Shown: positions 1 through 7,165, numbered from the stretch's first letter. The stretch is DNA of 41,755 nt from SIG480 sp045586595 (GCA_045586595.1 JAZNAQ010000037.1:1-41755), one strand, 5' to 3'. Notes: generated by a model from the sequence alone, not told the origin. Numbers and translations are program-made.

Positions 1-67
1 CCTGAATTAAACTAGCTATGATATTCTTTTTCCCTTCGCTCATTTTTTCTCTTCTTCTTTTTGCCAT
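1..67 (-). CDS. IS256-family transposase, 5' end only (cut by window edge)
   Basis: Reading down from the ATG at 65-67, an open frame of 22 codons runs off the window edge. It starts MAKRRREKMSEG and is basic at the N-terminus. An AGGAGG ribosome-binding site lies at 77-82, nine bases before the ATG. I recognise the opening residues as like those of IS256-family mutator-type DDE transposases common in gut Bacillota; this is recall, not a search. A terminal-repeat-like sequence lies just upstream at about 105-143. The catalytic residues are outside the window, so whether the element is intact cannot be judged. Confidence 0.6.
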   Translation of the reverse strand, partial: MAKRRREKMSEGKKNIIASLIQ

Positions 68-104
68 AAAAAAATTCCTCCTATGATATTTTTATTCTAT
101 CATA

Positions 105-143
105 GAAGGAATCAATTTTACAGACTTTTTCTCACACTCTCTC
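105..143 (-). repeat. Probable terminal inverted repeat of the IS256-family element
   Basis: On the minus strand this reads GAGAGTGTGAGAAAAAGTCT followed by GTAAAATTG. It lies about 40-75 bases before the transposase start codon, where IS256-family left ends usually sit. The partner repeat is outside the window, so the exact boundary and the target duplication cannot be fixed. Confidence 0.45.
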
Positions 144-229
144 AATGCCCCTTATAGGGGTTAAGCCTGTAAGAGCCCCTTCTAGGGGCTGTGCAAACCA
201 CCAGTTTACTGGTGGTTATGATTATTCAT
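144..229 (+). repeat. Cluster of three short hairpins, possible IS200/IS605-type right end
   Basis: Three stem-loops follow one another: CCCCTTATAGGGG, then AGCCCCTTCTAGGGGCT, then AACCACCAGTTTACTGGTGGTT. The last is followed by ATGATTATTC and abuts the spo0A stop codon at 234-236. Compact hairpins ending in an AT-rich tail are typical of IS200/IS605 right ends and the RNA scaffolds that overlap them. A similar hairpin-plus-ATTATTC tail occurs at 2732-2760. No tnpA or tnpB is present here, so this is at best a solo end. The hairpins could also terminate spo0A transcription. Confidence 0.4.
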
Positions 230-233
230 TTTC

Positions 234-1016
234 TTAAACCGCAACCTGCTGTTTAAGCTCAAGGCTCAATTTATCGGCAATCATTGCGATAAACTCGCTG
301 TTGGTAGGCTTTCCTTTTGTGTTTGATACGGTATAGCCAAAGAAACGGTTTAGTGTATCAAGGTCGCCCCTGTTCCACGCAGTCTCAATCGCGTGGCGTA
401 TTGCGCGCTCCACGCGTGACGGGGTAGTCTGGAATTTGCGCGCAACAGTCGGATACAATACCTTTGTGATTGCGTTTATAATATCAATGTTATTGACTGC
501 GAGTATTATAGCCTCGCGCAGATAGTGATAGCCTTTGATATGTGCCGGTACACCTATTTCGTGGATGATTGATGTAACCATAAGCTCAATACTCTCCTGC
601 GAGGCGGCGGGAAGGTCTGACCTGCGCGAAATTCCTCGCTCTCCTGCAAACATCTTTATTCTGTCGATAAGTGTTTCTGCTTTAAATGGCTTTACCATAA
701 AATAAGTAACACCTAAAGCGGCAGATGCCTGCGCAAGTGGTTCGCTTGCAGTTAATGATGACATAAATATTACTGGCCGTTTTTTTATGTCGGATGCATT
801 TATAGCCTGAACAACCCCCAGCCCGTCTACAGATGGCAGCATGCTCGAAACAATTACTACATCGGGCGAGAGTGTACAGATTTTATCTATTGCATCTGCG
901 CCGTCGGCGGTCTTTGCAACAAGCTCAAACCCGTTCTCTGCCTCGATTGAATTGCTTATGCTCTCGCGAAATTCTCTGTTTTCCTCTGCAATCAGCACTC
1001 TTATCCTATTTCCCAT
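234..1016 (-). CDS. spo0A: Sporulation master regulator Spo0A with a degenerate receiver domain
   Basis: Response regulator that commits cells to sporulation by binding 0A boxes. The 260-residue length is normal. Residues 1-125 form a receiver and about 145-260 the Spo0A effector domain, recognisable by SRVERAIRHAIETAW and GKPTNSEFIAMIADK. The effector domain looks fully conserved. The receiver does not: the Asp pair that binds Mg2+ is Glu11-Glu12 (AEEN) and the phospho-accepting Asp is Ser57 (DVVIVSSMLP, codon TCG at 846-848). Lys109 of the KPF motif remains, and the switch Thr position is Ser. Normal phosphotransfer therefore appears impossible, which is inference from residues only. The ATG follows a GGAGG site, and a sigma-A-type promoter lies upstream. 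The gene ends directly against a hairpin cluster. Confidence 0.93.
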   Translation of the reverse strand: MGNRIRVLIAEENREFRESISNSIEAENGFELVAKTADGADAIDKICTLSPDVVIVSSMLPSVDGLGVVQAINASDIKKRPVIFMSSLTASEPLAQASAALGVTYFMVKPFKAETLIDRIKMFAGERGISRRSDLPAASQESIELMVTSIIHEIGVPAHIKGYHYLREAIILAVNNIDIINAITKVLYPTVARKFQTTPSRVERAIRHAIETAWNRGDLDTLNRFFGYTVSNTKGKPTNSEFIAMIADKLSLELKQQVAV

Positions 1017-1051
1017 TTTTTATCTTTCCTCCGGTTTTGTTTTGTAGATAT

Positions 1052-1080
1052 ATTTTACCATATTTTGGCAAAAGCTGCAA
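1052..1080 (-). promoter_or_regulatory. Sigma-A-type promoter of spo0A
   Basis: On the minus strand, -35 TTGCAG (1075-1080) and -10 TAAAAT (1052-1057) are separated by 17 bases, about 36 bases upstream of the spo0A ATG. A sequence TGTCGAT at 1111-1117 (minus strand), one mismatch from the TGTCGAA 0A box, lies about 30 bases further upstream and could allow autoregulation. Confidence 0.6.
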
Positions 1081-1136
1081 TAGGAAATTTGGTAAAAAAT
1101 GGGAAAATTTATCGACACGCTTCGATTGAAATTTGT

Positions 1137-1165
1137 TTGACATATTATTTGTGTGGAATTATAAT
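1137..1165 (+). promoter_or_regulatory. Perfect consensus sigma-A promoter for the TrmH-family gene
   Basis: TTGACA at 1137-1142 and TATAAT at 1160-1165, spaced by exactly 17 bases, lie 29 bases before the start codon at 1195. Both hexamers match the vegetative consensus exactly. Confidence 0.85.
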
Positions 1166-1194
1166 AGTTTTTAACAAACAACGAGGAGAAGCAT

Positions 1195-2007
1195 ATGTCA
1201 AATATAATTGAGATAACTGATTTTTCTGCACCCGAGCTTGATGTCTATGCCCGGCTCACGGAGGCACAGCTGCTAAACCGACAGGAGCCGAAAAAAGGGC
1301 AGTTTATAGCGGAGAGCCCGAAGGTAATAGAGCGTGCGCTTGATTCGGGCTGCGTTCCGCTGTCGTTTCTCTGTGAGAAAAATCATATAAATACACACGC
1401 AAAAGGCCTCATCTCGCGTTGTGATGACATACCCGTATATACAGCGGAGTTTGACGTTCTGACTCAGCTTACGGGATATAAGCTCACTCGCGGTATGCTT
1501 TGCGCTATGCTCCGCCCCCAAAGGCCAAGCGTAGACGAGATTTGTCGTACCGCAAAACGAATTACCGTGCTTGAGGAGATTATGAACCCAACAAACCTCG
1601 GGGCAATATTCAGAAGCGCAGCGGCTCTCGGTATTGATGCAGTGCTTCTCACTCCGGGGTGTTCAGACCCGCTGTATCGTCGCTCGGCACGAGTAAGTAT
1701 GGGCACTGTTTTTCAAGTGCCGTGGGCATATTTTGAAGCTGAAATACCGTGGCAGGAGAAGCTCCGTGAACTCGGATTCAAGACGGCGGCTATGGCGCTC
1801 TCTGATGACTCAGTGTCTATAGACGATGAGAGGCTTTCAGAAGAAGAAAAGCTTGCCGTGGTGCTTGGAACAGAGGGAGATGGGCTAAAAAACTCAACCA
1901 TTGCAGACTGCGACTATACGGTAAAAATACCCATGTCGCACGGGGTTGACTCATTAAACGTCGCCGCCGCGAGTGCTGTAGCATTCTGGGAGCTCAGGAA
2001 AAAATAA
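1195..2007 (+). CDS. TrmH/SpoU-family RNA 2'-O-methyltransferase
   Basis: Predicted S-adenosylmethionine-dependent 2'-O-ribose methyltransferase of the SPOUT (TrmH) family acting on rRNA or tRNA; the target nucleotide cannot be read from sequence. The 270-residue protein has an N-terminal substrate-binding region (about 10-100) and a C-terminal trefoil-knot domain. The three family motifs are visible: NPTNLGAIFRSA at about 126, LGTEGDGL at about 223, and IPMSHGVDSLNVAAASA near the end. The ATG follows GAGGAGAAG at good spacing. It is a single-gene unit, divergent from spo0A, and ends at a 19-bp terminator stem. Confidence 0.9.
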   Translation: MSNIIEITDFSAPELDVYARLTEAQLLNRQEPKKGQFIAESPKVIERALDSGCVPLSFLCEKNHINTHAKGLISRCDDIPVYTAEFDVLTQLTGYKLTRGMLCAMLRPQRPSVDEICRTAKRITVLEEIMNPTNLGAIFRSAAALGIDAVLLTPGCSDPLYRRSARVSMGTVFQVPWAYFEAEIPWQEKLRELGFKTAAMALSDDSVSIDDERLSEEEKLAVVLGTEGDGLKNSTIADCDYTVKIPMSHGVDSLNVAAASAVAFWELRKK

Positions 2008-2054
2008 TTACAGAAAAACCGGAGTGATTATCAATTATATTTTGCAAAGAACAG

Positions 2055-2095
2055 ACAAATTAGAAGGCAGGATAAAATCCTGCCTTCTAATTTGT
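2055..2095. terminator. Long bidirectional terminator hairpin
   Basis: A perfect 19-bp stem (2055-2073 with 2077-2095) and an AAA loop, containing GAAGGCAGGAT and its complement. It terminates the methyltransferase transcript and faces the remnant gene on the other strand. Confidence 0.85.
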
Positions 2096-2116
2096 TATAT
2101 GGTTCAACGGTGCATT

Positions 2117-2674
2117 TTACATATCTGCAAGCATTGCTAACATAACAGAGATGGATGCATCTGCAGATATGAGAGCGGAATCACCGTCCAGGCCTTCATT
2201 GATAAGTTTTTGAGGTTCAATCTGCGCATTATTTTTTGCAGAAGAGCCGCTTGTTTTCATAATGCAGGCCAATGGGAATTTTGCACCTTGCTGGACAAAA
2301 AAATCAATTTCAAAAAGGACATTACCGACATTGCTTGTACCACTGAAAGTTATGATTTCTGCAATATCAGTTGATTTTTTTACCTCCCAATTAATGCCGT
2401 AAAAATAGGTATCGTTTAGCACTTTACGGAAAGTCCAGTTGTTTTTGTAAGCGGATGATGTATTCGAATCACTTAATAGTGCCTCATAAAGATGTGGCAA
2501 ATCATTTTTGAATACAAAAAGTTCTCTATCTAGAATAGAGTTAATATTATCATTCTTATATGACTGTTTGACATCTGCTGAACTTTGAGAAGGGTATTCA
2601 TTTGCCTCTCCATACTTAAGGAGCGGGATCCATTTATGGGTAATAAGTAACAGTTGCGTGGCTGGCAGGCCAAC
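2117..2674 (-). pseudogene. 5'-truncated remnant of an unrecognised gene
   Basis: The minus-strand frame is open from a TAG at 2675-2677 down to TAA at 2117-2119, about 186 codons. It contains no ATG near its beginning; the first plausible initiator is an internal TTG at 2498-2500 with no ribosome-binding site. The readable product starts VGLPATQLLLITHKWIPLL and includes NNWTFRKVLNDTYFYGINWE and later QQGAKFPLACIMKT. I do not recognise a family. The missing start and the adjoining hairpin cluster at 2656-2752 suggest the 5' part was lost by insertion or deletion. A short functional protein from the TTG cannot be excluded. Confidence 0.5.
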
Positions 2675-2728
2675 CTAAAACGCACTTGTGCGTAGCCAGT
2701 ATCAGTTAGGGCTATGCCCGAAAATGAA
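2656..2728 (+). repeat. Structured hairpin cluster, possible solo IS200/IS605-type right end
   Basis: Nested complementarity is visible: CTGGC (2662-2666) with GCCAG (2695-2699), ACGCAC (2680-2685) with GTGCGT (2688-2693), CCTAA (2674-2678) with TTAGG (2706-2710), and GGGC (2709-2712) with GCCC (2716-2719). It is followed by the C-rich hairpin at 2732-2750 and an ATTATTC tail touching the fic stop codon. This density of short stems resembles IS200/IS605 right ends and their associated RNA scaffolds. No transposase or tnpB is next to it. The identity is inference. Confidence 0.4.
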
Positions 2729-2731
2729 ATA

Positions 2732-2750
2732 CCCCCCGTTATACGGGGGG
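2732..2750. terminator. C/G-rich hairpin at the end of the Fic gene
   Basis: CCCCCCGT (2732-2739) pairs with ACGGGGGG (2743-2750) over a 3-base loop. Minus-strand transcription of the Fic gene enters it four bases after the stop codon and then reads TATTTCATTTT, a weak U-rich tail. It can act as a terminator and may also be the last hairpin of the mobile-element end described at 2656-2728. Confidence 0.6.
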
Positions 2751-2754
2751 ATCA

Positions 2755-3915
2755 TTATTCCAATTCTGTACCCTTATTCAGAATATCAAGGTATCTATCA
2801 AAGGAGTACATTTTATTTCTTTGCTTTTGAGGATCGCAGTCTACCAAAATCTTCATTTCGCAAAAAGCATCAATTAGATTTCCTGCGGTAGGATTGGAAA
2901 CACCCAATAATTCTGAGATGTCTGTCCTTTTTATGAAAGGTTGCTCAAAGAGCGTATCGAGTAATCTTTGATAGTGATTGTTTCCACCTTCTCTCTCGTA
3001 CAACAGTTTTGTATACTCCTCTTTTAGCTTGAGAATTGCGCTGGCAGAGTTAGTCGCTTCGTCGGCCACTTCAGCAATGCCCTTCAAAAAGAACTTGATC
3101 CATCCTTCCCAGTCTCCTTTTTTGCGCACATCCATAAGTCGGTCATAATATTCGCTTCTATTCTTCTTAAAATAATAACTTAAATAAAGAAGTGGCTTGG
3201 TTAGTATTTCCTGCTGACAAAGCCAGAAAGTAATCAAAAGTCTACCCATTCTTCCATTGCCATCAAGGAAAGGATGAATAGTTTCAAATTGCGCATGAAT
3301 TAGTCCGATTTTTATGAGAGCAGGAGTAAAATCGTCCTCATAAAAATATTTTTCAAGGTCACCCAACGCTGTTTCCATATCTGGAACTGTCGGAGGGATA
3401 AATGTCGCAGTGCTTAAAGTGCAGCCAGCAGGACCGATCCAGTTCTGAGATTTTCTAAATTCTCCTGGATTTCTGTGTGAACCTCTAGTATTTTGAATGA
3501 GTTTGGTATGAATGTTTTTAATTAGTCGTAAACTAAGCGGGAATTGTTCCAATTGAGAAAGCCCCCAATTCATCGCGTTTACATAGTTTACAACTTCGCT
3601 GATATCGTCTCTGCGTTGATCGTCTGCTTGGTTGTATTCAGCTCCCAAAACATCCACAAAGGAAGCTTGCGTGCCTTCAATTTGCGAACTAAGAACAGCT
3701 TCCTTTTTGACATACATAGCAACAAACAGCTCCGGGTTCGGCAAAATCTGTGTGATGCCGTCCAATCTTCCTAGCTTTCGATCAGCCAATGATAATAAGG
3801 TTTGCATCTCAGCATCGTATTGAATTGACGGTTCTGGTGGTAGTTTAGCAGGAACAAAGGATTTGTAACCAGTATTTGAATTCATAAAATAACCCGCCCT
3901 GTTTTGGAACTTCAT
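2755..3915 (-). CDS. Fic-domain protein (predicted AMP-transferase) with C-terminal winged-helix region
   Basis: Fic proteins usually transfer AMP from ATP to hydroxyl groups of target proteins; the target here is unknown. The 386-residue protein has the catalytic motif HPFLDGNGRMGR at 214-225 and an N-terminal inhibitory-helix motif S76-SQI-E80-G81, so it is a class II, self-inhibited Fic protein. The C-terminal part (about 310-386, with FIKRTDISELLGVSNPTAGN) looks like a winged-helix DNA-binding domain, as in many free-standing Fic proteins. The gene is more AT-rich than its surroundings, is flanked by a gene remnant and hairpins, and has its own promoter with repeated motifs. Acquisition by transfer is likely but inferred. 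No antitoxin gene adjoins it. Confidence 0.9.
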   Translation of the reverse strand: MKFQNRAGYFMNSNTGYKSFVPAKLPPEPSIQYDAEMQTLLSLADRKLGRLDGITQILPNPELFVAMYVKKEAVLSSQIEGTQASFVDVLGAEYNQADDQRRDDISEVVNYVNAMNWGLSQLEQFPLSLRLIKNIHTKLIQNTRGSHRNPGEFRKSQNWIGPAGCTLSTATFIPPTVPDMETALGDLEKYFYEDDFTPALIKIGLIHAQFETIHPFLDGNGRMGRLLITFWLCQQEILTKPLLYLSYYFKKNRSEYYDRLMDVRKKGDWEGWIKFFLKGIAEVADEATNSASAILKLKEEYTKLLYEREGGNNHYQRLLDTLFEQPFIKRTDISELLGVSNPTAGNLIDAFCEMKILVDCDPQKQRNKMYSFDRYLDILNKGTELE

Positions 3916-3943
3916 CTTTCTCTCTCCTATTCTATGTAATGTT

Positions 3944-4061
3944 AGTAATTAAAATGCAGTTTAATTAACGAAACATTGCAGATCGTAATTAAAGTGAGTT
4001 TACGTTAGGGGACCCTTTTGTGGAATTAATTAAAATAATTATACCATTTTTTTAATTAAAG
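3944..4061 (-). promoter_or_regulatory. Five copies of an A-N-TTTAATTA motif: candidate operator array
   Basis: Copies near 3945-3954, 3985-3994, 4024-4034 and 4051-4061 read ATTTTAATTAC, ACTTTAATTAC, ATTTTAATTAA and ACTTTAATTAA on the minus strand. A fifth near 3958-3968 reads AGTTTAATTAA on the plus strand. They cover the promoter and leader of the Fic gene. The region is AT-rich, so some matches could be chance, but the conserved A two bases before the core and the overlap with the promoter favour an operator. The winged-helix end of the Fic protein is a possible ligand. Confidence 0.4.
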
Positions 4062-4065
4062 TCAA
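4038..4065 (-). promoter_or_regulatory. Sigma-A-type promoter of the Fic gene
   Basis: On the minus strand, -35 TTGACT (4060-4065) and -10 TATAAT (4038-4043) are 16 bases apart. A TTTAATTA motif copy occupies the spacer and another lies just downstream of the -10, so a protein bound to them would block RNA polymerase. Confidence 0.65.
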
Positions 4066-4157
4066 CAAAGTGTATCAAATATATTTTTGCCTTTGATATA
4101 TAAGGAATTATATTAAAAATATATGGGATTCTATATTTGGTGGTTAATGCAATCAAC

Positions 4158-4187
4158 AAAAGTCCACACCATGTGGTGTGGACTTTT
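4158..4187. terminator. Terminator after spoIVB
   Basis: A 14-bp perfect stem (4158-4171 with 4174-4187) of sequence AAAAGTCCACACCA and its complement, ending in TTTT on both strands. It lies immediately after the spoIVB stop codon and forms the boundary to the AT-rich Fic block. Confidence 0.9.
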
Positions 4188-4188
4188 G

Positions 4189-5181
4189 CTATCCTGCCAT
4201 ATCAAGCATATTTTCTATAAAAATTGCGTATCCTTTTTTCGGGTCGTTAACAAGCACATGAGTTATTGCACCGATGAGCTTGCCGTTCTGGATTATAGGC
4301 GAGCCTGACATACCGCGGACGATACCGCCTGTTTTTGAGAGAAGCTCAGGGTCGGTTGCGCGTATTAGCATATTCTTTGTCTTTTCGCCGTCGTGGTATA
4401 TTCCTGTTATCTCGATTTGATATTCCTCTATTTTGTCGCCTTCAATATTTGTGAGAATTGTCGCCTTACCGCGCTTTATATCCTCTTTTTTTGCAACAGG
4501 ATATTTTTTCATGTTTTCAAACATTTTCTCGTTTGACACTGCTCCGAAGATACCGCTTTCGGTGTTCTTTTTAATGTCTGCAAAATCGTGGTCGAGGTCA
4601 TAATCGCCTATCAGTTCACCCGGGTTGCCCGCCTCGCCGCGTTTTACATTCTTAACTGATGACTCCATAAGCGCGCCGCGCTCAATCGGGATAAGCTGGT
4701 TTGTGTCCGAGTCCGATATCCCGTGTCCAAGCGCGCCGTAGGTTTTTGTTTCGGGGTCATAATACGTCAGCGTTCCTATTCCGGCAATGCTGTCGCGTAT
4801 CCATATCCCTAAAACATAGGCGCCGTTTTCGTCTTTTGTCGGGGTTACCTCTGTAGTTTCGGTTTTTCCGTTTCTGACGTATTCAACTTTCAGAGCCTTG
4901 CCATCGCAGCTTGTTACCTTTTTGCGCAGAGAAGCGTTTGAGAGTACCTGCTCGCCGTCTATGCTCTTTATAATGTCACCTACCGAGAGGCCTGCGTCTT
5001 TGCACGGGTTGGGGTTTAAATCCTCTGAGATGTCAATGATGATTGCGCCCGAGCTTTCAACCTTTATACCCGTAGTATGCCCGAGAGGTATAAGCTCATC
5101 TGCCGCGCTTGCCGTTATTATAAATGAAAAACATATTATAACAGCGGCAAAAATTTTAATTGAATTTTTTGTTTTTTGCAT
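4189..5181 (-). CDS. spoIVB: SpoIVB serine peptidase, sigma-K checkpoint protease
   Basis: Forespore-made secreted serine protease (family S55). In Bacillus it cleaves SpoIVFA so that pro-sigma-K is processed in the mother cell. The ATG at 5179-5181 follows AAAGGAGG and is preferred over an upstream in-frame ATG at 5256; it gives 330 residues. Residues 1-27 form a signal peptide or anchor (hydrophobic, ending ITASAA). A PDZ domain follows (about 55-120, with AGLSVGDIIKSIDGEQ). The peptidase domain carries the catalytic His in LGHGISD and the Ser in GMSGSP. All look intact. The gene is not adjacent to spo0A as in many spore-formers: about 3.2 kb of other genes intervene. Confidence 0.93.
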   Translation of the reverse strand: MQKTKNSIKIFAAVIICFSFIITASAADELIPLGHTTGIKVESSGAIIIDISEDLNPNPCKDAGLSVGDIIKSIDGEQVLSNASLRKKVTSCDGKALKVEYVRNGKTETTEVTPTKDENGAYVLGIWIRDSIAGIGTLTYYDPETKTYGALGHGISDSDTNQLIPIERGALMESSVKNVKRGEAGNPGELIGDYDLDHDFADIKKNTESGIFGAVSNEKMFENMKKYPVAKKEDIKRGKATILTNIEGDKIEEYQIEITGIYHDGEKTKNMLIRATDPELLSKTGGIVRGMSGSPIIQNGKLIGAITHVLVNDPKKGYAIFIENMLDMAG

Positions 5182-5201
5182 AAAAACCTCCTTTCCGAGT
5201 T

Positions 5202-5230
5202 TAATATGTGTATATTTTTTTCGGATATTT
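5202..5230 (-). promoter_or_regulatory. Candidate sigma-G-type promoter of spoIVB
   Basis: On the minus strand AAATA (5226-5230), 17 bases, then CATATTA (5202-5208) resembles the forespore consensus GNATR-N17/18-CATNNTA, with a perfect -10 and one mismatch at -35. It lies about 20 bases before the chosen start. SpoIVB is made in the forespore in Bacillus, which agrees. Confidence 0.5.
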
Positions 5231-5274
5231 TGCCGTGAACGGAAATTTAAGTGCACGTTTCCTTGTAAAAAAAT

Positions 5275-5300
5275 GCGACCCGCGAAAAATCGCGAATCGC
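5275..5300 (-). terminator. Terminator after argS
   Basis: On the minus strand GCGATTCGCGATTTTTCGCG forms a stem of GCGA and CGCGA elements with their complements, followed by CATTTTTTTAC, a clear U-tract. Confidence 0.85.
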
Positions 5301-5348
5301 AAAATTTAACAGTTAAAAATTCAATTAAATTTATTTGTTTTACAAATT

Positions 5349-7112
5349 TTACATCATTGACGGCACATCTGTTGAGAAGATGTCGAGAAGCGTGAGGAGT
5401 GTTTTGCGGACAAGCTCAACAATGCGGAGCCATGATGCGCGCTGTAAGGCGTTCTCGTTTGCAAGGATTTTGTTCTCAAAATAGAAGCGGTTAAATAAGC
5501 CTGCTATATCAAACATTACCTCGCATATCGCATTTGGTGCGTGGTCGTCAAACGCGCGAAGAAGCACATCTCCAACGGAGAAAAGCTTTATTAAAAGCTC
5601 GCGCTCGGTGTCGCTCTCGGATGCGATAATATCGCCGGCTGTTGCGCCTGCGGCCTCTGCTTTTGCAAGAAGCGATGTGAGGCGCACAACAGTATACTGC
5701 AGATACGGGCCCGTTTTACCCTCTGTTGAGAGGAAGCGGTTTAAGTCGAAAATATAATCGCGTGAGCGGTGGTTTATAAGGTCACCGAACTTTATCGCCG
5801 CGATACCGACCTTTTCGGCAATAGCATCACGTTCTGCCTCGGGCAAGTTTTTTGCCGTTTCTGATGCGTCTATTCTCTCTTTTGCCGCACTCTTTGCGGT
5901 TTCAATGAGAACAGAAAGGCTCATAACGCCGCCCTCGCGGGTCTTGTAGGGCTTTCCGTCGCTGCCGTTCATTGTGCCAAAGCCTATATGATAGAGCTCT
6001 GTGTTTTCGCCGACGAGCTCAGCACGGCGTGCAAGGCGGAAAACCTGCTTGAAGTGCATTGCCTGGCGACTGTCAACGACATACCAGATTTCGTTGGGGT
6101 TAAAATCGCTCTTTCTCTGGATAATGGTTGCAAGGTCGGTTGTTGCATAGAGCTGAGAACCGTCGCTCTTGCTTATAATTACGGGCGGCATGGGCTCGTC
6201 GTCATCCGGCAGGGCAACGTCTGCAATGAGCGCGCCATCGCTTAAGTAAGTAAGCTTTTTATCCTCAAGTGTTTTGAGAAGCGGCGCAACATATGGGTCA
6301 GCATCACTCTCGCCGAGCCACATATCAAAGTCAACGCCAAGGCGCGCATAGCTTTTTTTAAGGTCAGCCACAGAAACCTCAAGAAACTTTTTCCAGAGCG
6401 CTACATACCCGCGGCGTCCGTTCTGCAGGTCAAATGTTGCCTGCATTGCGCGTGCACGGAAATTCTCGTCTGTTTTTGAGCGAGCGCTTGCTTCGGGGTA
6501 TAGTTTGCTTAAGTCCTCAATCGTAACCGGCGATTGCTCGGGGTATTCGCCCTCATAAGCTGCATCAAAATAACACAACTCGGGCTTTACGCGCTCGAGC
6601 TCCGAGATTATAAGACCCATCTGAAGCCCCCAGTCGCCTAGGTGAACGTCGCCTATTACATTGTGGCCGAGAAAACGAGCAAGGCGCTTTAACGTCTCGC
6701 CGATAATGGCGGCGCGAAGATGCCCGACATGAAGCGGCTTTGCAACATTCGGCCCGCCGTAGTCAACCACAATGGTTTTCTTTTCCATAAGCGGAAGGGC
6801 GAGGCGGTCGCTTGCTGCCATATTTGCCGCCTGCTCTGCTATAAACTCATCAGAGAGAATTATGTTGATAAATCCCGGAGGCGCAACCGTAACGCTCTTG
6901 AATATTTTATTGTCTGAAAGACGAGTAAGAACGTCATTCGCGATAACCATCGGGCTTTTTCTGTGGATTTTTGCGCCGGTCAGCGCGCCGTTGCACTGAA
7001 ACTGGCAGAGGTCGGGGCGGTCTGAAAACGTGACCGCACCGAGCGATTTATCGTATCCGGCATCGGAAAAAGCTTCTGTTACAATTTCCGTCAGCCTGTT
7101 TTTTAATGTCAT
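5349..7112 (-). CDS. argS: Arginyl-tRNA synthetase
   Basis: Class I aminoacyl-tRNA synthetase that charges tRNA-Arg with arginine using ATP. The 587-residue length is normal. An N-terminal Arg-S additional domain (about 1-90) precedes the catalytic core, whose HIGH-type motif is PNVAKPLHVGHLRAA near 125-139. The C-terminal anticodon-binding DALR domain (about 470-587) includes TGPYLQYTVVRL at its entry. The ATG at 7110-7112 has only a weak AGGTG ribosome-binding site, and a structured 168-base region separates it from proS. No T-box motif is visible in that leader. The gene ends at a strong terminator. Confidence 0.96.
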   Translation of the reverse strand: MTLKNRLTEIVTEAFSDAGYDKSLGAVTFSDRPDLCQFQCNGALTGAKIHRKSPMVIANDVLTRLSDNKIFKSVTVAPPGFINIILSDEFIAEQAANMAASDRLALPLMEKKTIVVDYGGPNVAKPLHVGHLRAAIIGETLKRLARFLGHNVIGDVHLGDWGLQMGLIISELERVKPELCYFDAAYEGEYPEQSPVTIEDLSKLYPEASARSKTDENFRARAMQATFDLQNGRRGYVALWKKFLEVSVADLKKSYARLGVDFDMWLGESDADPYVAPLLKTLEDKKLTYLSDGALIADVALPDDDEPMPPVIISKSDGSQLYATTDLATIIQRKSDFNPNEIWYVVDSRQAMHFKQVFRLARRAELVGENTELYHIGFGTMNGSDGKPYKTREGGVMSLSVLIETAKSAAKERIDASETAKNLPEAERDAIAEKVGIAAIKFGDLINHRSRDYIFDLNRFLSTEGKTGPYLQYTVVRLTSLLAKAEAAGATAGDIIASESDTERELLIKLFSVGDVLLRAFDDHAPNAICEVMFDIAGLFNRFYFENKILANENALQRASWLRIVELVRKTLLTLLDIFSTDVPSMM

Positions 7113-7165
7113 TTATATAACACCTCGTAGAGTTTTGCATCCGCAGATGCGAAATAATTCAATAC

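Noticed and set aside
2117..2500. A complete 127-residue protein starting at the TTG at 2498-2500
   Set aside because: The frame continues upstream without a stop to 2674, and no ribosome-binding site precedes the TTG, so a truncated gene is the better reading.
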